From assembly GCA_019115825.1 (NCBI GenBank), contig DXCV01000056.1, positions 107,334 to 171,333 of the forward strand: a DNA stretch of 64,000 nt, in the 5' to 3' direction. Below the pieces are notes generated by a model. The model searched no databases, was not told the origin of the DNA, and saw only the letters and a program-made list of their open reading frames with translations. Both the position numbers and the translations under genes were made by a program. Source of the DNA: Candidatus Bacteroides pullicola. GTDB taxonomy: Bacteria > Bacteroidota > Bacteroidia > Bacteroidales > Bacteroidaceae. Shown here piece after piece: positions 31,152 to 40,786 of this stretch (the first letter of the stretch is position 1; each line of letters opens with the position of its first letter).

Positions 31152-32597
31152 ATGGCTAATCTGAAAAGTCTTGCAAAAGACACCGCCATCTACGGCCTGA
31201 GCAGCATCGTGGGCCGTTTCCTAAATTACCTGCTGGTGCCCGTGTACACCATGGCCATGGCTGTGGAGTCCGGAGGGTACGGCGTGGTGACGAACATCTA
31301 TGCCTGGGTGGCGCTGGTACTGGTGCTGCTGACTTGCGGCATGGAGACCGGTTTCTTCCGCTTCGCCAACAAGAGCGGGGAAGAACCGATGCGGGTGTAT
31401 TCCACCACCTTGCTGGCCGTGGGCACGGGCGCAGCCGCCTTCCTGGCGTTGGGGCTGGGCTTCCTGCCTTATATTGCCGGATGGCTGGGCTACGGGGAGC
31501 ATCCGTGGTACGTGGGCATGATGATGATTGTCGTGGCGATGGACGCCGTGCAGAGCATTCCCTTCGCCTACCTGCGCTACAAGCAACGCCCGCTGAAGTT
31601 CGCCGCCTTGAAGCTGCTGTTCATCTTCCTGAACATTGCGCTTAACCTTATATATTATGTGGGGATGGACGGGGATGATGTGGGCTATGCCTTCCTGTTC
31701 AACCTGGTATGTACCTCCACGGTGATGCTGTGCATGGTGCCCGAGTTGCGCGGCTTCCCCTACGTGTTGGACCGTGCCCTGCTGAGGCGGATGTTGCGCT
31801 ATTGCCTCCCGTTGCTGGTGCTGGGGCTGGCGGGCATCCTGAACCAGGTGGCGGACAAAATCATCTTTCCCTACGTCTATCCGGACAAGGCCGGGGCCGT
31901 GGTGCAGCTGGGCATCTACGGGGCGGCCAGCAAGATAGCCATGATCATGGCCATGCTGACCCAAGCCTTCCGCTACGCCTACGAGCCATTTGTCTTCGGC
32001 AAGAGCCGCGACAAGGACAACCGGCAGGTCTATGCGCAGGCCATGAAGTTCTTCATCATCTTCACCCTGCTGGCCTTCCTCGCCGTGATGTTCTACCTGG
32101 ACATCCTGAAGTACCTCATCGGGCGCGACTATTGGGAAGGCCTGCGCGTGGTGCCCATCGTGATGATGGCGGAGATATTCATGGGCGTTTATTTCAACCT
32201 CTCCTTCTGGTACAAGCTGATAGACGAGACGCGCTGGGGAGCCTGGTTCTCGCTGGCGGGCTGCGTGGTGCTGGTGGCGGTCAATGTGCTGCTGGTGCCG
32301 CGCTACGGCTACATGGCCTGTGCCTGGGGCGGATTTGCAGGGTATGGGGTGGCCATGCTGCTCTCTTATTTCGTGGGACAGCGGCGGTATCCTATCCGAT
32401 ATGACCTGAAATCTATCGGCGGTTATGTCCTGCTGGCTGCCGTGCTGTATGCGGCGGGAGAATATCTGCCCATTGAGAATATGGTGCTGCGCATGGTGTG
32501 GCGGACGGTGCTGTTGCTGCTGTTCGTGGCCTACGTGGTGAAGCGGGATTTGCCCTTGGCCCATATCCCTGTGGTTAACCGCTTTTTCAGGAAATAA
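31152..32597 (+). CDS. polysaccharide biosynthesis / oligosaccharide flippase family membrane protein
   Basis: 481 aa polytopic; LKSLAKDTAIYGLSSIVGRFLNYLLVPVYT typical of Wzx-like flippases. Confidence 0.9.
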   Translation: MANLKSLAKDTAIYGLSSIVGRFLNYLLVPVYTMAMAVESGGYGVVTNIYAWVALVLVLLTCGMETGFFRFANKSGEEPMRVYSTTLLAVGTGAAAFLALGLGFLPYIAGWLGYGEHPWYVGMMMIVVAMDAVQSIPFAYLRYKQRPLKFAALKLLFIFLNIALNLIYYVGMDGDDVGYAFLFNLVCTSTVMLCMVPELRGFPYVLDRALLRRMLRYCLPLLVLGLAGILNQVADKIIFPYVYPDKAGAVVQLGIYGAASKIAMIMAMLTQAFRYAYEPFVFGKSRDKDNRQVYAQAMKFFIIFTLLAFLAVMFYLDILKYLIGRDYWEGLRVVPIVMMAEIFMGVYFNLSFWYKLIDETRWGAWFSLAGCVVLVAVNVLLVPRYGYMACAWGGFAGYGVAMLLSYFVGQRRYPIRYDLKSIGGYVLLAAVLYAAGEYLPIENMVLRMVWRTVLLLLFVAYVVKRDLPLAHIPVVNRFFRK

Positions 32598-32623
32598 ATA
32601 TGTAGTAAGATAAGGAATCTGTC

Positions 32624-34765
32624 ATGACCATGAAACTGAAATATCTGATTGGGGCGTTGTGCCTGCTTCTGGGAGGCTTTGCCCATGCTGATGAAGGGAT
32701 GTGGATGCTGGGCAACCTGGACAAGGAGACCCGCCGCACAATGAAGGAGCTCGGCTTGGAGTTGACCGCCAAGCAAATCTATAATCCCGGGCGTCCTTCG
32801 CTGAAGGATGCCGTGGTCAGCTTCGGCGGCTTTTGTTCGGGCGTGGTGGTCAGCCAGGACGGGCTGGTGTTCACCAACCATCATTGCGGCTTCAGCAGCA
32901 TCCGCCAGCGCAGCACGGTGGAGCACGACTACCTGCGCGACGGTTTTGTGGCGCGTTCGCACGAGGAGGAACTGCCCTGCCCGGAGTTGTTTGTCCGCTT
33001 CTTGGTGAGGCAGGAGAACGTGACGAAGCGTGTCCTGTCCGTTGTCCGTCCCGGTATGGACGAGTCCGACCGCTCGATGGCCATCGACTCCATGATGTGG
33101 GTCATCGGCCGCGAGGTGATGGCGGAAGATTCCACCACGGTAGGAGCCGTGGATGCCTATTATGGCGGCAATGAGTTCTGGCTGTCCGTCTATCGGGATT
33201 ACAATGACGTCCGGCTGGTCTTTGCGCCCCCCTCGTCGATAGGCAAGTTCGGCTGGGATCGCGACAACTGGGAGTGGCCGCGGCATACGGGCGACTTCAG
33301 CGTGTTTCGCATCTATGCGGACAAGGACAACCGGCCGGCGGCCTATTCGCCTGACAATGTGCCCTACCGGGCGGCCTGTGTGGCGCCCATCTCGCTGGAC
33401 GGGTATCAAGAAGGCTCGTTCTGCATGACGCTGGGCTTCCCCGGCAGTACGGAGCGTTACCTCTCCTCGTTCGGCATCGAGGAGAGGCTGCTCAACGCCA
33501 ACCAGGCGCAGATAGACGTGCGGGGCGTGAAGCAGGCCATCTGGAAGCGCGAGATGGACCGCCGCGACAGCATCCGCCTGATGTATGCCTCCAAGTACAG
33601 CGAAAGTTCCAACTATTGGAAGAACAGCATCGGCATGAACCGGGCCATCCGGCGGCTGCATGTGCTGGACAAGAAACGCGCCATGGAGCGGGAATTGCAG
33701 CATTGGATAGACGCGACGCCTCGTGAACGGAAACACTTGTCCCCCCTGTTATCTGATTTGGAGAAGAACTATGAGGCGCGCCGGGAGAGCAATCATGCCG
33801 AAGCCTATTTCGTCGAATCCTTCCTGAACGGCCCGGAGCTGGTGCAACTGGCGCTGGACATCCTGAACTTCGACTTTGAAGCCGAACAGGAACAGGTGGT
33901 GTCCAACCTGGAGAGAATCGTGGAGCGTTATGCCAACCTCGATCTGGACATCGACAAGGAGGTCTTTGCCGCCACGCTGGACGTGTATCGCGCCAAGGTG
34001 GATTCGGCCTACTGGCCTTCCCTGTATCAGGCCATTGATTCGGCTTTCGGCGGTGACAGCCGCGCCTATGTGGACGACCTGTACGCCAGGTCGGACGTCA
34101 CCACTCCCCGCGGATTGAAGCGCTTCCTCGAGCGGGACTCCACGTACAACCTCTATGAGGATCCCGCCATCGCGTTGGGCATAGACCTCATCACGCACCT
34201 CTTTGAGCTGACCTACCAGGGGTATGGCGCTTCGCGCGAGATTGCCCGGGGCGAACGCCTGCTCAATGCCGCCGTGCGCCGCATGTATGACGACCGCAAT
34301 TTCTATCCCGATGCCAATTCCACCCTGCGCCTCAGTTTCGGTACGGTGTGCGGCTACGACCCCTACGACGGCGCGACGTACAGCTATTATACCACCGTGC
34401 GGGGCGTTTTGGAGAAAGTGAAGGCCTATGCGGACGACCCGGATTTCCGGGTGGAGCCCGGGTGGGTGGAGTTGCTCACGTCCGGCGACTTCGGCCGTTA
34501 TGCCGACAGCGACGGGCAGATGAAGGTCTGCTTCATCTCGAACAACGACATCACGGGCGGCAATTCGGGCAGTGCCATGTTCAACGCGCGGGGCGAACTG
34601 CTGGGATTGGCCTTCGACGGCAACTGGGAAGCCATGAGCAGCGACATCCTCTACGAGCCGGAGCTGCAGCGCACCATCGGGGTGGACATCCGCTATGTGC
34701 TGTTTATCATCGAAAAATACGGCAAGGCGGCCAACCTCATCCGCGAATTGCAAATAGCGGGTTGA
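32624..34765 (+). CDS. S46 family dipeptidyl-peptidase (DPP7-like)
   Basis: DEGMWMLGNL, GLVFTNHHCGFSSI, SIGKFGWDRDNWEWPRHTGDFSVFRIYAD, NNDITGGNSGSAMFNARGELLGLAFDGNWE. Confidence 0.96.
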   Translation: MTMKLKYLIGALCLLLGGFAHADEGMWMLGNLDKETRRTMKELGLELTAKQIYNPGRPSLKDAVVSFGGFCSGVVVSQDGLVFTNHHCGFSSIRQRSTVEHDYLRDGFVARSHEEELPCPELFVRFLVRQENVTKRVLSVVRPGMDESDRSMAIDSMMWVIGREVMAEDSTTVGAVDAYYGGNEFWLSVYRDYNDVRLVFAPPSSIGKFGWDRDNWEWPRHTGDFSVFRIYADKDNRPAAYSPDNVPYRAACVAPISLDGYQEGSFCMTLGFPGSTERYLSSFGIEERLLNANQAQIDVRGVKQAIWKREMDRRDSIRLMYASKYSESSNYWKNSIGMNRAIRRLHVLDKKRAMERELQHWIDATPRERKHLSPLLSDLEKNYEARRESNHAEAYFVESFLNGPELVQLALDILNFDFEAEQEQVVSNLERIVERYANLDLDIDKEVFAATLDVYRAKVDSAYWPSLYQAIDSAFGGDSRAYVDDLYARSDVTTPRGLKRFLERDSTYNLYEDPAIALGIDLITHLFELTYQGYGASREIARGERLLNAAVRRMYDDRNFYPDANSTLRLSFGTVCGYDPYDGATYSYYTTVRGVLEKVKAYADDPDFRVEPGWVELLTSGDFGRYADSDGQMKVCFISNNDITGGNSGSAMFNARGELLGLAFDGNWEAMSSDILYEPELQRTIGVDIRYVLFIIEKYGKAANLIRELQIAG

Positions 34766-34882
34766 CGGCTGCCTCCGTCTCTTGACGTGGGTCAAGCCCG
34801 GCGCGGAGACTTGTCATGCTATGAAAAAATCGTTCCTAATGCGTTAAAATATGCTATATCGCGGAAATTCTTAGATATTTTG

Positions 34883-34913
34883 TTTGACATATCTGAAGAT
34901 TGGGTTAAATTTG
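34883..34913 (+). promoter_or_regulatory. Bacteroidota-type promoter (TTTG-N19-TAAATTTG) for the exbB operon
   Basis: TTTG 34883-34886, 19-bp spacer, TAAATTTG 34906-34913. Confidence 0.7.
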
Positions 34914-35232
34914 TCGCGTTTTAGTTGCCGTTATCCTGTGGTGTGACGTGAGTAGTTGATAAAAAACGGCCTAAAATTCAATAAAATTAAGAATGCAAAC
35001 CTTTTTGAAAGGATGTCCGATGGAAAAAATCTATGAACGGGAGATGTGCACAGGCACGCTCCTCACTTTGGAACCTTATGGGTATGGAGAACACGGCTTC
35101 GCGGAGGCCGGGTCAAAGTTCTGCCTTTCGAGGGCTTTCCCGAGGACTTGCTTCCGGAAGTGCGCAGGATGAAAAAGAGAAACAAATGTTCCTATATTTA
35201 TTTATTAATTAATTTCATTTATCTTATTTGTT

Positions 35233-36045
35233 ATGGAAACAACAAACAAAAAAAAGAATGTGGGCTTCAAAGGTATTAAGTCTGCGTGGATTGTGATTGT
35301 ATGCTGCTTTATTCTGGCAGTTTGTATCTATCAGTTCGTGCTGGGTAATCCCGCCAACTTCATGAACAACGACCCGAACAACCACCCGCTGCCGGGTAAC
35401 TTCCTGGGAACCATCTACAAAGGTGGTGTCATCGTGCCTGTGATCCAGACCCTGTTGCTGACGGTTATCGCCCTGGCCATCGAGCGTTTCTTCGCTATCC
35501 GTGCCGCTTATGGCCGTGGTTCTTTGGCTAAGTTCGTTGCTAACATCAAGGTGGCTTTGGCCAACAACGACATGGCTACTGCCCAGTCCCTGTGCGACAA
35601 GCAGCGCGGTTGCGTGGCCAACGTAGTAGGCGCTACGCTGTTGAAGTATGCTGAAATGGAGAAGAACACCGTTCTGTCCAAGGACCAGAAGCAACTGGCT
35701 ATCCAGAAAGAGCTGGAAGAAGCTACTGCATTGGAATTGCCCATGATGCAGGAGAACCTGCCTATCATCGGTACAATCACGACGCTGGGTACGTTGATGG
35801 GACTTCTCGGTACGGTTATCGGTATGATCCGTTCGTTCGCCGCTCTGGCTGCCGGTGGTTCTGCTGACTCCATGGCCCTGTCACAAGGTATTTCTGAGGC
35901 CTTGATCAACACGGCCTTCGGTATCTTGACCGGTGCATTGGCCGTTATCGCTTACAACTACTACACGAACAAGATTGATAAACTGACATTCGCTCTCGAC
36001 GAAGTAGGCTTCTCTATCGTACAGACATTTGCCGCTACTCATTAA
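35233..36045 (+). CDS. exbB: MotA/TolQ/ExbB proton channel family protein
   Basis: Polytopic; LPIIGTITTLGTLMGLLGTVIGMIRSFAALAAGGSADSMALSQGISEALINTAFGI. Confidence 0.96.
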   Translation: METTNKKKNVGFKGIKSAWIVIVCCFILAVCIYQFVLGNPANFMNNDPNNHPLPGNFLGTIYKGGVIVPVIQTLLLTVIALAIERFFAIRAAYGRGSLAKFVANIKVALANNDMATAQSLCDKQRGCVANVVGATLLKYAEMEKNTVLSKDQKQLAIQKELEEATALELPMMQENLPIIGTITTLGTLMGLLGTVIGMIRSFAALAAGGSADSMALSQGISEALINTAFGILTGALAVIAYNYYTNKIDKLTFALDEVGFSIVQTFAATH

Positions 36046-36136
36046 TAGTAAATTGAAATGGGGAGTCAGGAAACACTTCTCGTAAGGCTTTCCGCCGATT
36101 CCCGGTTTAAGTTTCTCAAATTTAAAATTTACAAGT

Positions 36137-36742
36137 ATGGGTAGAGTCAAAATCAAAAAGAAAAGTACATTCATCGACATGACGGCGATGAGTGACGTGA
36201 CAGTGTTGCTGTTGACTTTCTTCATGTTGACTTCTACATTCGTGAAGCCTGAACCCGTGAAGGTGAACACACCGGGTTCTGTGTCCGAAATCAAAATCCC
36301 TGAGACGGATATCCTCCAGATTCTGATTGCCCCGGACGGAAAGGTGTTCATGAGCATGGACAGACAAAGCGACTTGGAGCAAGTGCTGACAGCTATGGGC
36401 GACCAGTACGGCATACAGTTCACGGCTGAACAGATTAACAAGTTTAAGACCGCCAGCACATTCGGCGTTCCTATGAAGAGCATGAAGGGTTTCCTTGACT
36501 TGGAAGAGGACAAGCAGAACGAAGTGCTGAAGACAGCCGGTATCCCGTGCGACAGTTTGGACAATCAGTTTAAGGATTGGGTACGCAACGCGCGCTCGGT
36601 CAACAGAGACCTTCGCATTGCTATCAAGGCCGATGCCACCACTCCTTATTCGACGATTAAGAATGTAATGAACTCTCTTCAGGATCTGCGCGAGAACAGA
36701 TACAATCTGATCACCTCGCTCAAGACCACCTCTGAAGAATAA
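36137..36742 (+). CDS. exbD: ExbD/TolR family biopolymer transporter
   Basis: KIKKKSTFIDMTAMSDVTVLLLTFFMLTSTFVKPEPVKVNTPGS. Confidence 0.95.
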   Translation: MGRVKIKKKSTFIDMTAMSDVTVLLLTFFMLTSTFVKPEPVKVNTPGSVSEIKIPETDILQILIAPDGKVFMSMDRQSDLEQVLTAMGDQYGIQFTAEQINKFKTASTFGVPMKSMKGFLDLEEDKQNEVLKTAGIPCDSLDNQFKDWVRNARSVNRDLRIAIKADATTPYSTIKNVMNSLQDLRENRYNLITSLKTTSEE

Positions 36743-36758
36743 TGGAAAGGAGTGAAAT

Positions 36759-37409
36759 ATGGCTGAAATACAAGAAGGTGGCAATAAGAAAAGCAACAGC
36801 AAACAGAAAAAAATGACCGTCCGCGTGGACTTCACGCCGATGGTGGACATGAACATGTTGCTGATTACTTTCTTTATGCTGTGTACCACCCTGAGCAAGC
36901 CTCAGACGATGGAAATCAGCATGCCCAGCAATGATAAGAACATTACCGACGAACAGCGTTCGAAGGTAAAGGCCTCTCAGGCCATCACGCTCTTGCTGGC
37001 CGGCGAAGACAAGCTGTATTACTATGAAGGAGAGCCCAACTATGAGGACTTCAATTCGTTGAAGGAAACCACATACAAGGCTGATGGTCTGCGCGCCATG
37101 CTCCTCCGTCGTAACAGCGCTGCCGTAAGACAGGTAAATGAACTGAAGCAACAGAAAGCGGACCTGAAGATATCAGAAGAGGACTATGACAAGAAAGTCT
37201 CCGAAATCAAAGCCGGAGACGACACGCCTACGGTCATCATCAAGGCCATGGACGATGCGTCATACCGAAATCTGATTGATGCTCTGGATGAAATGCAGAT
37301 TTGCAACATTGGTAAGTACGTAATCGCGGATATGGCCGCGGGTGACGAGTTCCTCATCAAGAACTTCGAATCCAAAGGTGCATTCGGCGCCGAAAACCTT
37401 GCTGAATAA
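36759..37409 (+). CDS. exbD: ExbD/TolR family biopolymer transporter (second copy)
   Basis: MTVRVDFTPMVDMNMLLITFFMLCTTLSKPQTMEISMPS. Confidence 0.95.
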   Translation: MAEIQEGGNKKSNSKQKKMTVRVDFTPMVDMNMLLITFFMLCTTLSKPQTMEISMPSNDKNITDEQRSKVKASQAITLLLAGEDKLYYYEGEPNYEDFNSLKETTYKADGLRAMLLRRNSAAVRQVNELKQQKADLKISEEDYDKKVSEIKAGDDTPTVIIKAMDDASYRNLIDALDEMQICNIGKYVIADMAAGDEFLIKNFESKGAFGAENLAE

Positions 37410-37437
37410 TGTGTAACACCTAAAAAAGAAGTAGAAT

Positions 37438-38250
37438 ATGGCAAAAATAGATTTGACCTCTCAAGAATGGTGTGACCTTATATTCGAAGGCAGAAATAAG
37501 GAATACGGCGCATATAAGATGCGTGCCCGCGCAGCAAGACGTCTGAATTTCTCCGTCGTGCTGGTGATTGTGATTGCTGCAGTAGGTTTCTCCATTCCGA
37601 GATTGATAACAATGGTAACTCCCGAGAAGAAGGAAGTGATGACCGAAGTTACCACCCTCTCGCAGTTGGAAGAACCCGAAGTGAAGCAGGAAGAAGTGCA
37701 GAAGGTGCAGCCGGTGGCTCCTCCTCCTCCCGCACTGAAGAGCTCTATCAAGTTCACGGCTCCTGTCATCAAGAAGGATGAGGAAGTGGCCGATGAAGAC
37801 CAGATGAAGAGCCAGGAAGAACTGACGGAAAGTAAGGTGACCATCTCTATCGCCGACGTTCAAGGTACGGACGAAGAAGGTGGTGTGCTGGTTGAAGACT
37901 TGAAGCAAGTCGTTACGGAAGCTCCCGTTGAGGAAGAGGTGTTCGATATGGTAGAACAGGCTCCTCAGTTCCCCGGCGGTCAAGCTGAATTGATGGCTTG
38001 GTTGAGTAAGAATATCCGTTACCCGGTTATCGCCCAGGAAAACGGTATCCAAGGCCGTGTAATCTGCCAGTTCGTGGTAGGTTCCGACGGTAGTGTTCGT
38101 GACATCAAGGTAATGCGTGGCGTTGACGCGTCTTTGGACAAGGAAGCCGTTCGCGTGATCCAGTCGATGCCGAAGTGGATTCCGGGCCGTCAGAACGGTA
38201 AGGCGGTTTCCGTAAGATACACGTTGCCTGTAACCTTCAGATTGCAATAA
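37438..38250 (+). CDS. tonB: TonB family energy transducer
   Basis: Single TM, P/E/K-rich linker, C-terminal PQFPGGQAELMAWLSKNIRYPVIAQENGIQGRVICQFVVGSDGSVRDIKVMRGVDASLDKEAVRVIQSMPKWIPGRQNGKAVSVRYTLPVTF. Confidence 0.96.
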   Translation: MAKIDLTSQEWCDLIFEGRNKEYGAYKMRARAARRLNFSVVLVIVIAAVGFSIPRLITMVTPEKKEVMTEVTTLSQLEEPEVKQEEVQKVQPVAPPPPALKSSIKFTAPVIKKDEEVADEDQMKSQEELTESKVTISIADVQGTDEEGGVLVEDLKQVVTEAPVEEEVFDMVEQAPQFPGGQAELMAWLSKNIRYPVIAQENGIQGRVICQFVVGSDGSVRDIKVMRGVDASLDKEAVRVIQSMPKWIPGRQNGKAVSVRYTLPVTFRLQ

Positions 38251-38254
38251 GCGT

Positions 38255-39208
38255 ATGAATAGTAGAGTGAGACAGCTTGGACTTTTGTTCCTGTTGGCGG
38301 GAATGTCGTTGACTGCTTGTAAGCAGAAACCGCCCAAGGATGGACGTACCGATACGTACACGACCGGGACGGTGGCTATTGCGGCCGACGAAAGTTTCCA
38401 ACCCATTGTGCAGGAAGAGATAGACGTTTTCGAGAACCTGTATCTTGAAGCAGATATCATTCCCCATTACGTGACAGAAGTCGAAGCTGTCAACCTCTTG
38501 CTCAAGGACAGTTTGCGGATGGTGATTGCCAGCCGCAAGCTGACACCTGAGGAAAAAGAATCTTTCAACAGCCGCAAGTTCTTTCCGCAGGAAATCAAGA
38601 TTGCGACTGACGGATTGGCGTTGATTACCAATCTGGAAAATCCCGACTCGCTCATCTCCGTGGACAATATCCGAAGCATCTTGGTGGGCGAGAAGACCCG
38701 CTGGAAAGATATTTATCCGGAATCCCGTTTGGGGGATATACATTTGGTGTTCGACAACAAGAACTCGAGCACGGTGCGTTTCGCTATCGACTCCATCTGC
38801 CACGGCAAGCAACTGGCAGGCAATGTGAGTGCCTTGAAGACTAACAAGGAGGTTATCAATTTCGTCTCGAAGACTCCCGGTGCTATAGGAATTATTGGTG
38901 TGAATTGGCTAAGCGACCGAAATGACAGTACGGGCCTCTCCTTCAACAAGGAAGTCCGCGTAATGTCGATTAGCTACTCCACACAACCCACTGTTGCAAA
39001 CAGTTTCAAGCCCTATCAGGCTTACTTATACTATGGCGATTATCCTTTGAGACGTGATATTTATGCCTTGGTGAACGACCCGCGCAACGGTTTGTGCTGG
39101 GGATTCTCCGGATTCCTGCAGTCCTACCGCGGACAGTTGATTATCCAAAAGTCCGGATTGTTGCCTGCCACTCAGGCGGTGCGCATTGTGGATGTAAAAG
39201 ATGAATAA
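38255..39208 (+). CDS. PstS-like substrate-binding lipoprotein
   Basis: LTACKQKPPKDG lipobox; GTVAIAADESFQPIVQEEIDVFENLY; FVSKTPGAIGIIGVNWLSD. Confidence 0.88.
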   Translation: MNSRVRQLGLLFLLAGMSLTACKQKPPKDGRTDTYTTGTVAIAADESFQPIVQEEIDVFENLYLEADIIPHYVTEVEAVNLLLKDSLRMVIASRKLTPEEKESFNSRKFFPQEIKIATDGLALITNLENPDSLISVDNIRSILVGEKTRWKDIYPESRLGDIHLVFDNKNSSTVRFAIDSICHGKQLAGNVSALKTNKEVINFVSKTPGAIGIIGVNWLSDRNDSTGLSFNKEVRVMSISYSTQPTVANSFKPYQAYLYYGDYPLRRDIYALVNDPRNGLCWGFSGFLQSYRGQLIIQKSGLLPATQAVRIVDVKDE

Positions 39209-39231
39209 TTGTTTTTTTATAAGAGTGAAAT

Positions 39232-40695
39232 ATGAAGATCAAGAGAATTGTTACATTATGTTGCGTAGGCCTGTTGTTTGCTGGCATGGTTTCCGCGCAA
39301 ACCGAGTCTGATTGGAAGGCCGGCGTTAATCAAGTGAAGGAAATGATAAAGTCTAATCCCGAAGGTGCCTGGGATTTGACTGAGGAGTTGATGAAAGGCA
39401 AAAACAAAAAGAATGTAGACCTGATTTTGGCATTGACTCAAGTTTATCTGGATGCAGAAAAGACGGAGGAAACGGCTGAGCTTATTGAAAAGGCCAAGAA
39501 GGCTGATAAGAAAAACCCGAGCATTTCGTTGCTGGAGGGCGACATTGCTTTGGCCAAGAAAGACGTGGGTACAGCTTGCCAGCTCTATGAACAAGCCATT
39601 TACTTCGACCCCAACTGCTATGAGGCTTATTTGAAGTATGCCCGTGCGTACAAATCTGCAAGCCCCACGATGGCTATCGACAAGCTGAATCAGCTGAAGC
39701 AAGTTGCAGGCGTTCCGCAGGACGTGCTTCTCCAGGCAGATAAGGCCATGGCCGAGGTTTACTACTCCAACAATAAATTCTCTGATGCAGCCAAGGCATA
39801 TGAGAGCTTCATCCATACGGACATTGCCGAGGAAAGCGATATCCTGAGCTATGCTTTCGCCCTCTTCATGAGCCACGATTTCGAGGCTTCTTACGAGATT
39901 GCCCACAAAGGCTTGCAGCAGAACGCTGAGAGCACGGGCTTCAACCGTCTGGCCATGTACAACCTCATCGACTTGAAGCGTTACGACGAGGCTAAGGCTA
40001 TTGCGGACGTGTTCTTCAACCAATTGAAGGATGTCAACTACTCCGGCTTGGACTATCGTTACTATGGTGCTTTGCTGAACGCTACCGAGGATTATGCCGG
40101 TGCCATTGTTCAGTTCGAGAAGGCATACGAATTGGATACGACGGCTGTTGAGTTGCTGAAGCAGATTTCCGATGCTTATTCCAGCAATGCAGATTATGAC
40201 AAGGCTATTGAGACCTATAAGAGATATTGCGATGCCCTCCCCGCTGAAGAGAAGACCACTGAGAACATCTTCACGCTGGCTGGCATGTATTACGACCAGG
40301 GTACGGACACGACCCATGTAGCTTTGGAGAAGCGTCAAGTTGCCTTGCAGGAAGCCGATACGCTCTATGCACAGGTATGTGAACTGGCTCCTGACAGCTA
40401 TGCTGGTTATTTCTATCGCGGCCATACGCGTTCTGCCATGGACCCCGAAACGACGCAAGGTCTGGCAAAGCCTTACTATGAGAAGGTTGTCGAACTGGTT
40501 CTCGCCAAGAACGACCCGCGCTATAACCGTGTCCTGATCACATGCTACAGCTACTTGGGCTATTACTATATGTTGCAAGGCAAGCCCGAGGATTATGCAG
40601 TCTCCAAGGAATATTGGAACAAGATCTTGACCATCGACCCGAACAACGCCCTTGCCAAGACGGCTTTGAAGGGTATCGAGGATATGGGTCAGTAA
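39232..40695 (+). CDS. tetratricopeptide repeat protein (secreted)
   Basis: 487 aa with signal peptide and repeated TPR-like helices (e.g. YDKAIETYKRYCDALPAEEKTTENIFTLAGMYYDQG). Confidence 0.88.
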   Translation: MKIKRIVTLCCVGLLFAGMVSAQTESDWKAGVNQVKEMIKSNPEGAWDLTEELMKGKNKKNVDLILALTQVYLDAEKTEETAELIEKAKKADKKNPSISLLEGDIALAKKDVGTACQLYEQAIYFDPNCYEAYLKYARAYKSASPTMAIDKLNQLKQVAGVPQDVLLQADKAMAEVYYSNNKFSDAAKAYESFIHTDIAEESDILSYAFALFMSHDFEASYEIAHKGLQQNAESTGFNRLAMYNLIDLKRYDEAKAIADVFFNQLKDVNYSGLDYRYYGALLNATEDYAGAIVQFEKAYELDTTAVELLKQISDAYSSNADYDKAIETYKRYCDALPAEEKTTENIFTLAGMYYDQGTDTTHVALEKRQVALQEADTLYAQVCELAPDSYAGYFYRGHTRSAMDPETTQGLAKPYYEKVVELVLAKNDPRYNRVLITCYSYLGYYYMLQGKPEDYAVSKEYWNKILTIDPNNALAKTALKGIEDMGQ

Positions 40696-40733
40696 GCGAT
40701 TATTGCCCGATAAGCATTTCCTAACTATAAAAG

Positions 40734-40762
40734 AAAAGTCCCGTCATTGTGGCGGGACTTTT
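40734..40762. terminator. bidirectional intrinsic terminator
   Basis: AAAAGTCCCG tcattgtgg CGGGACTTTT, perfect 10-bp arms, between convergent genes. Confidence 0.85.
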
Positions 40763-40786
40763 TTAGTGCTGTCTGTTCTGCGGGCA

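Noticed and set aside
35046-35279. 77-aa ORF overlapping the exbB start
   Set aside because: Overlaps the exbB start codon out of frame; the 35020-35172 small ORF is the better, still weak, candidate
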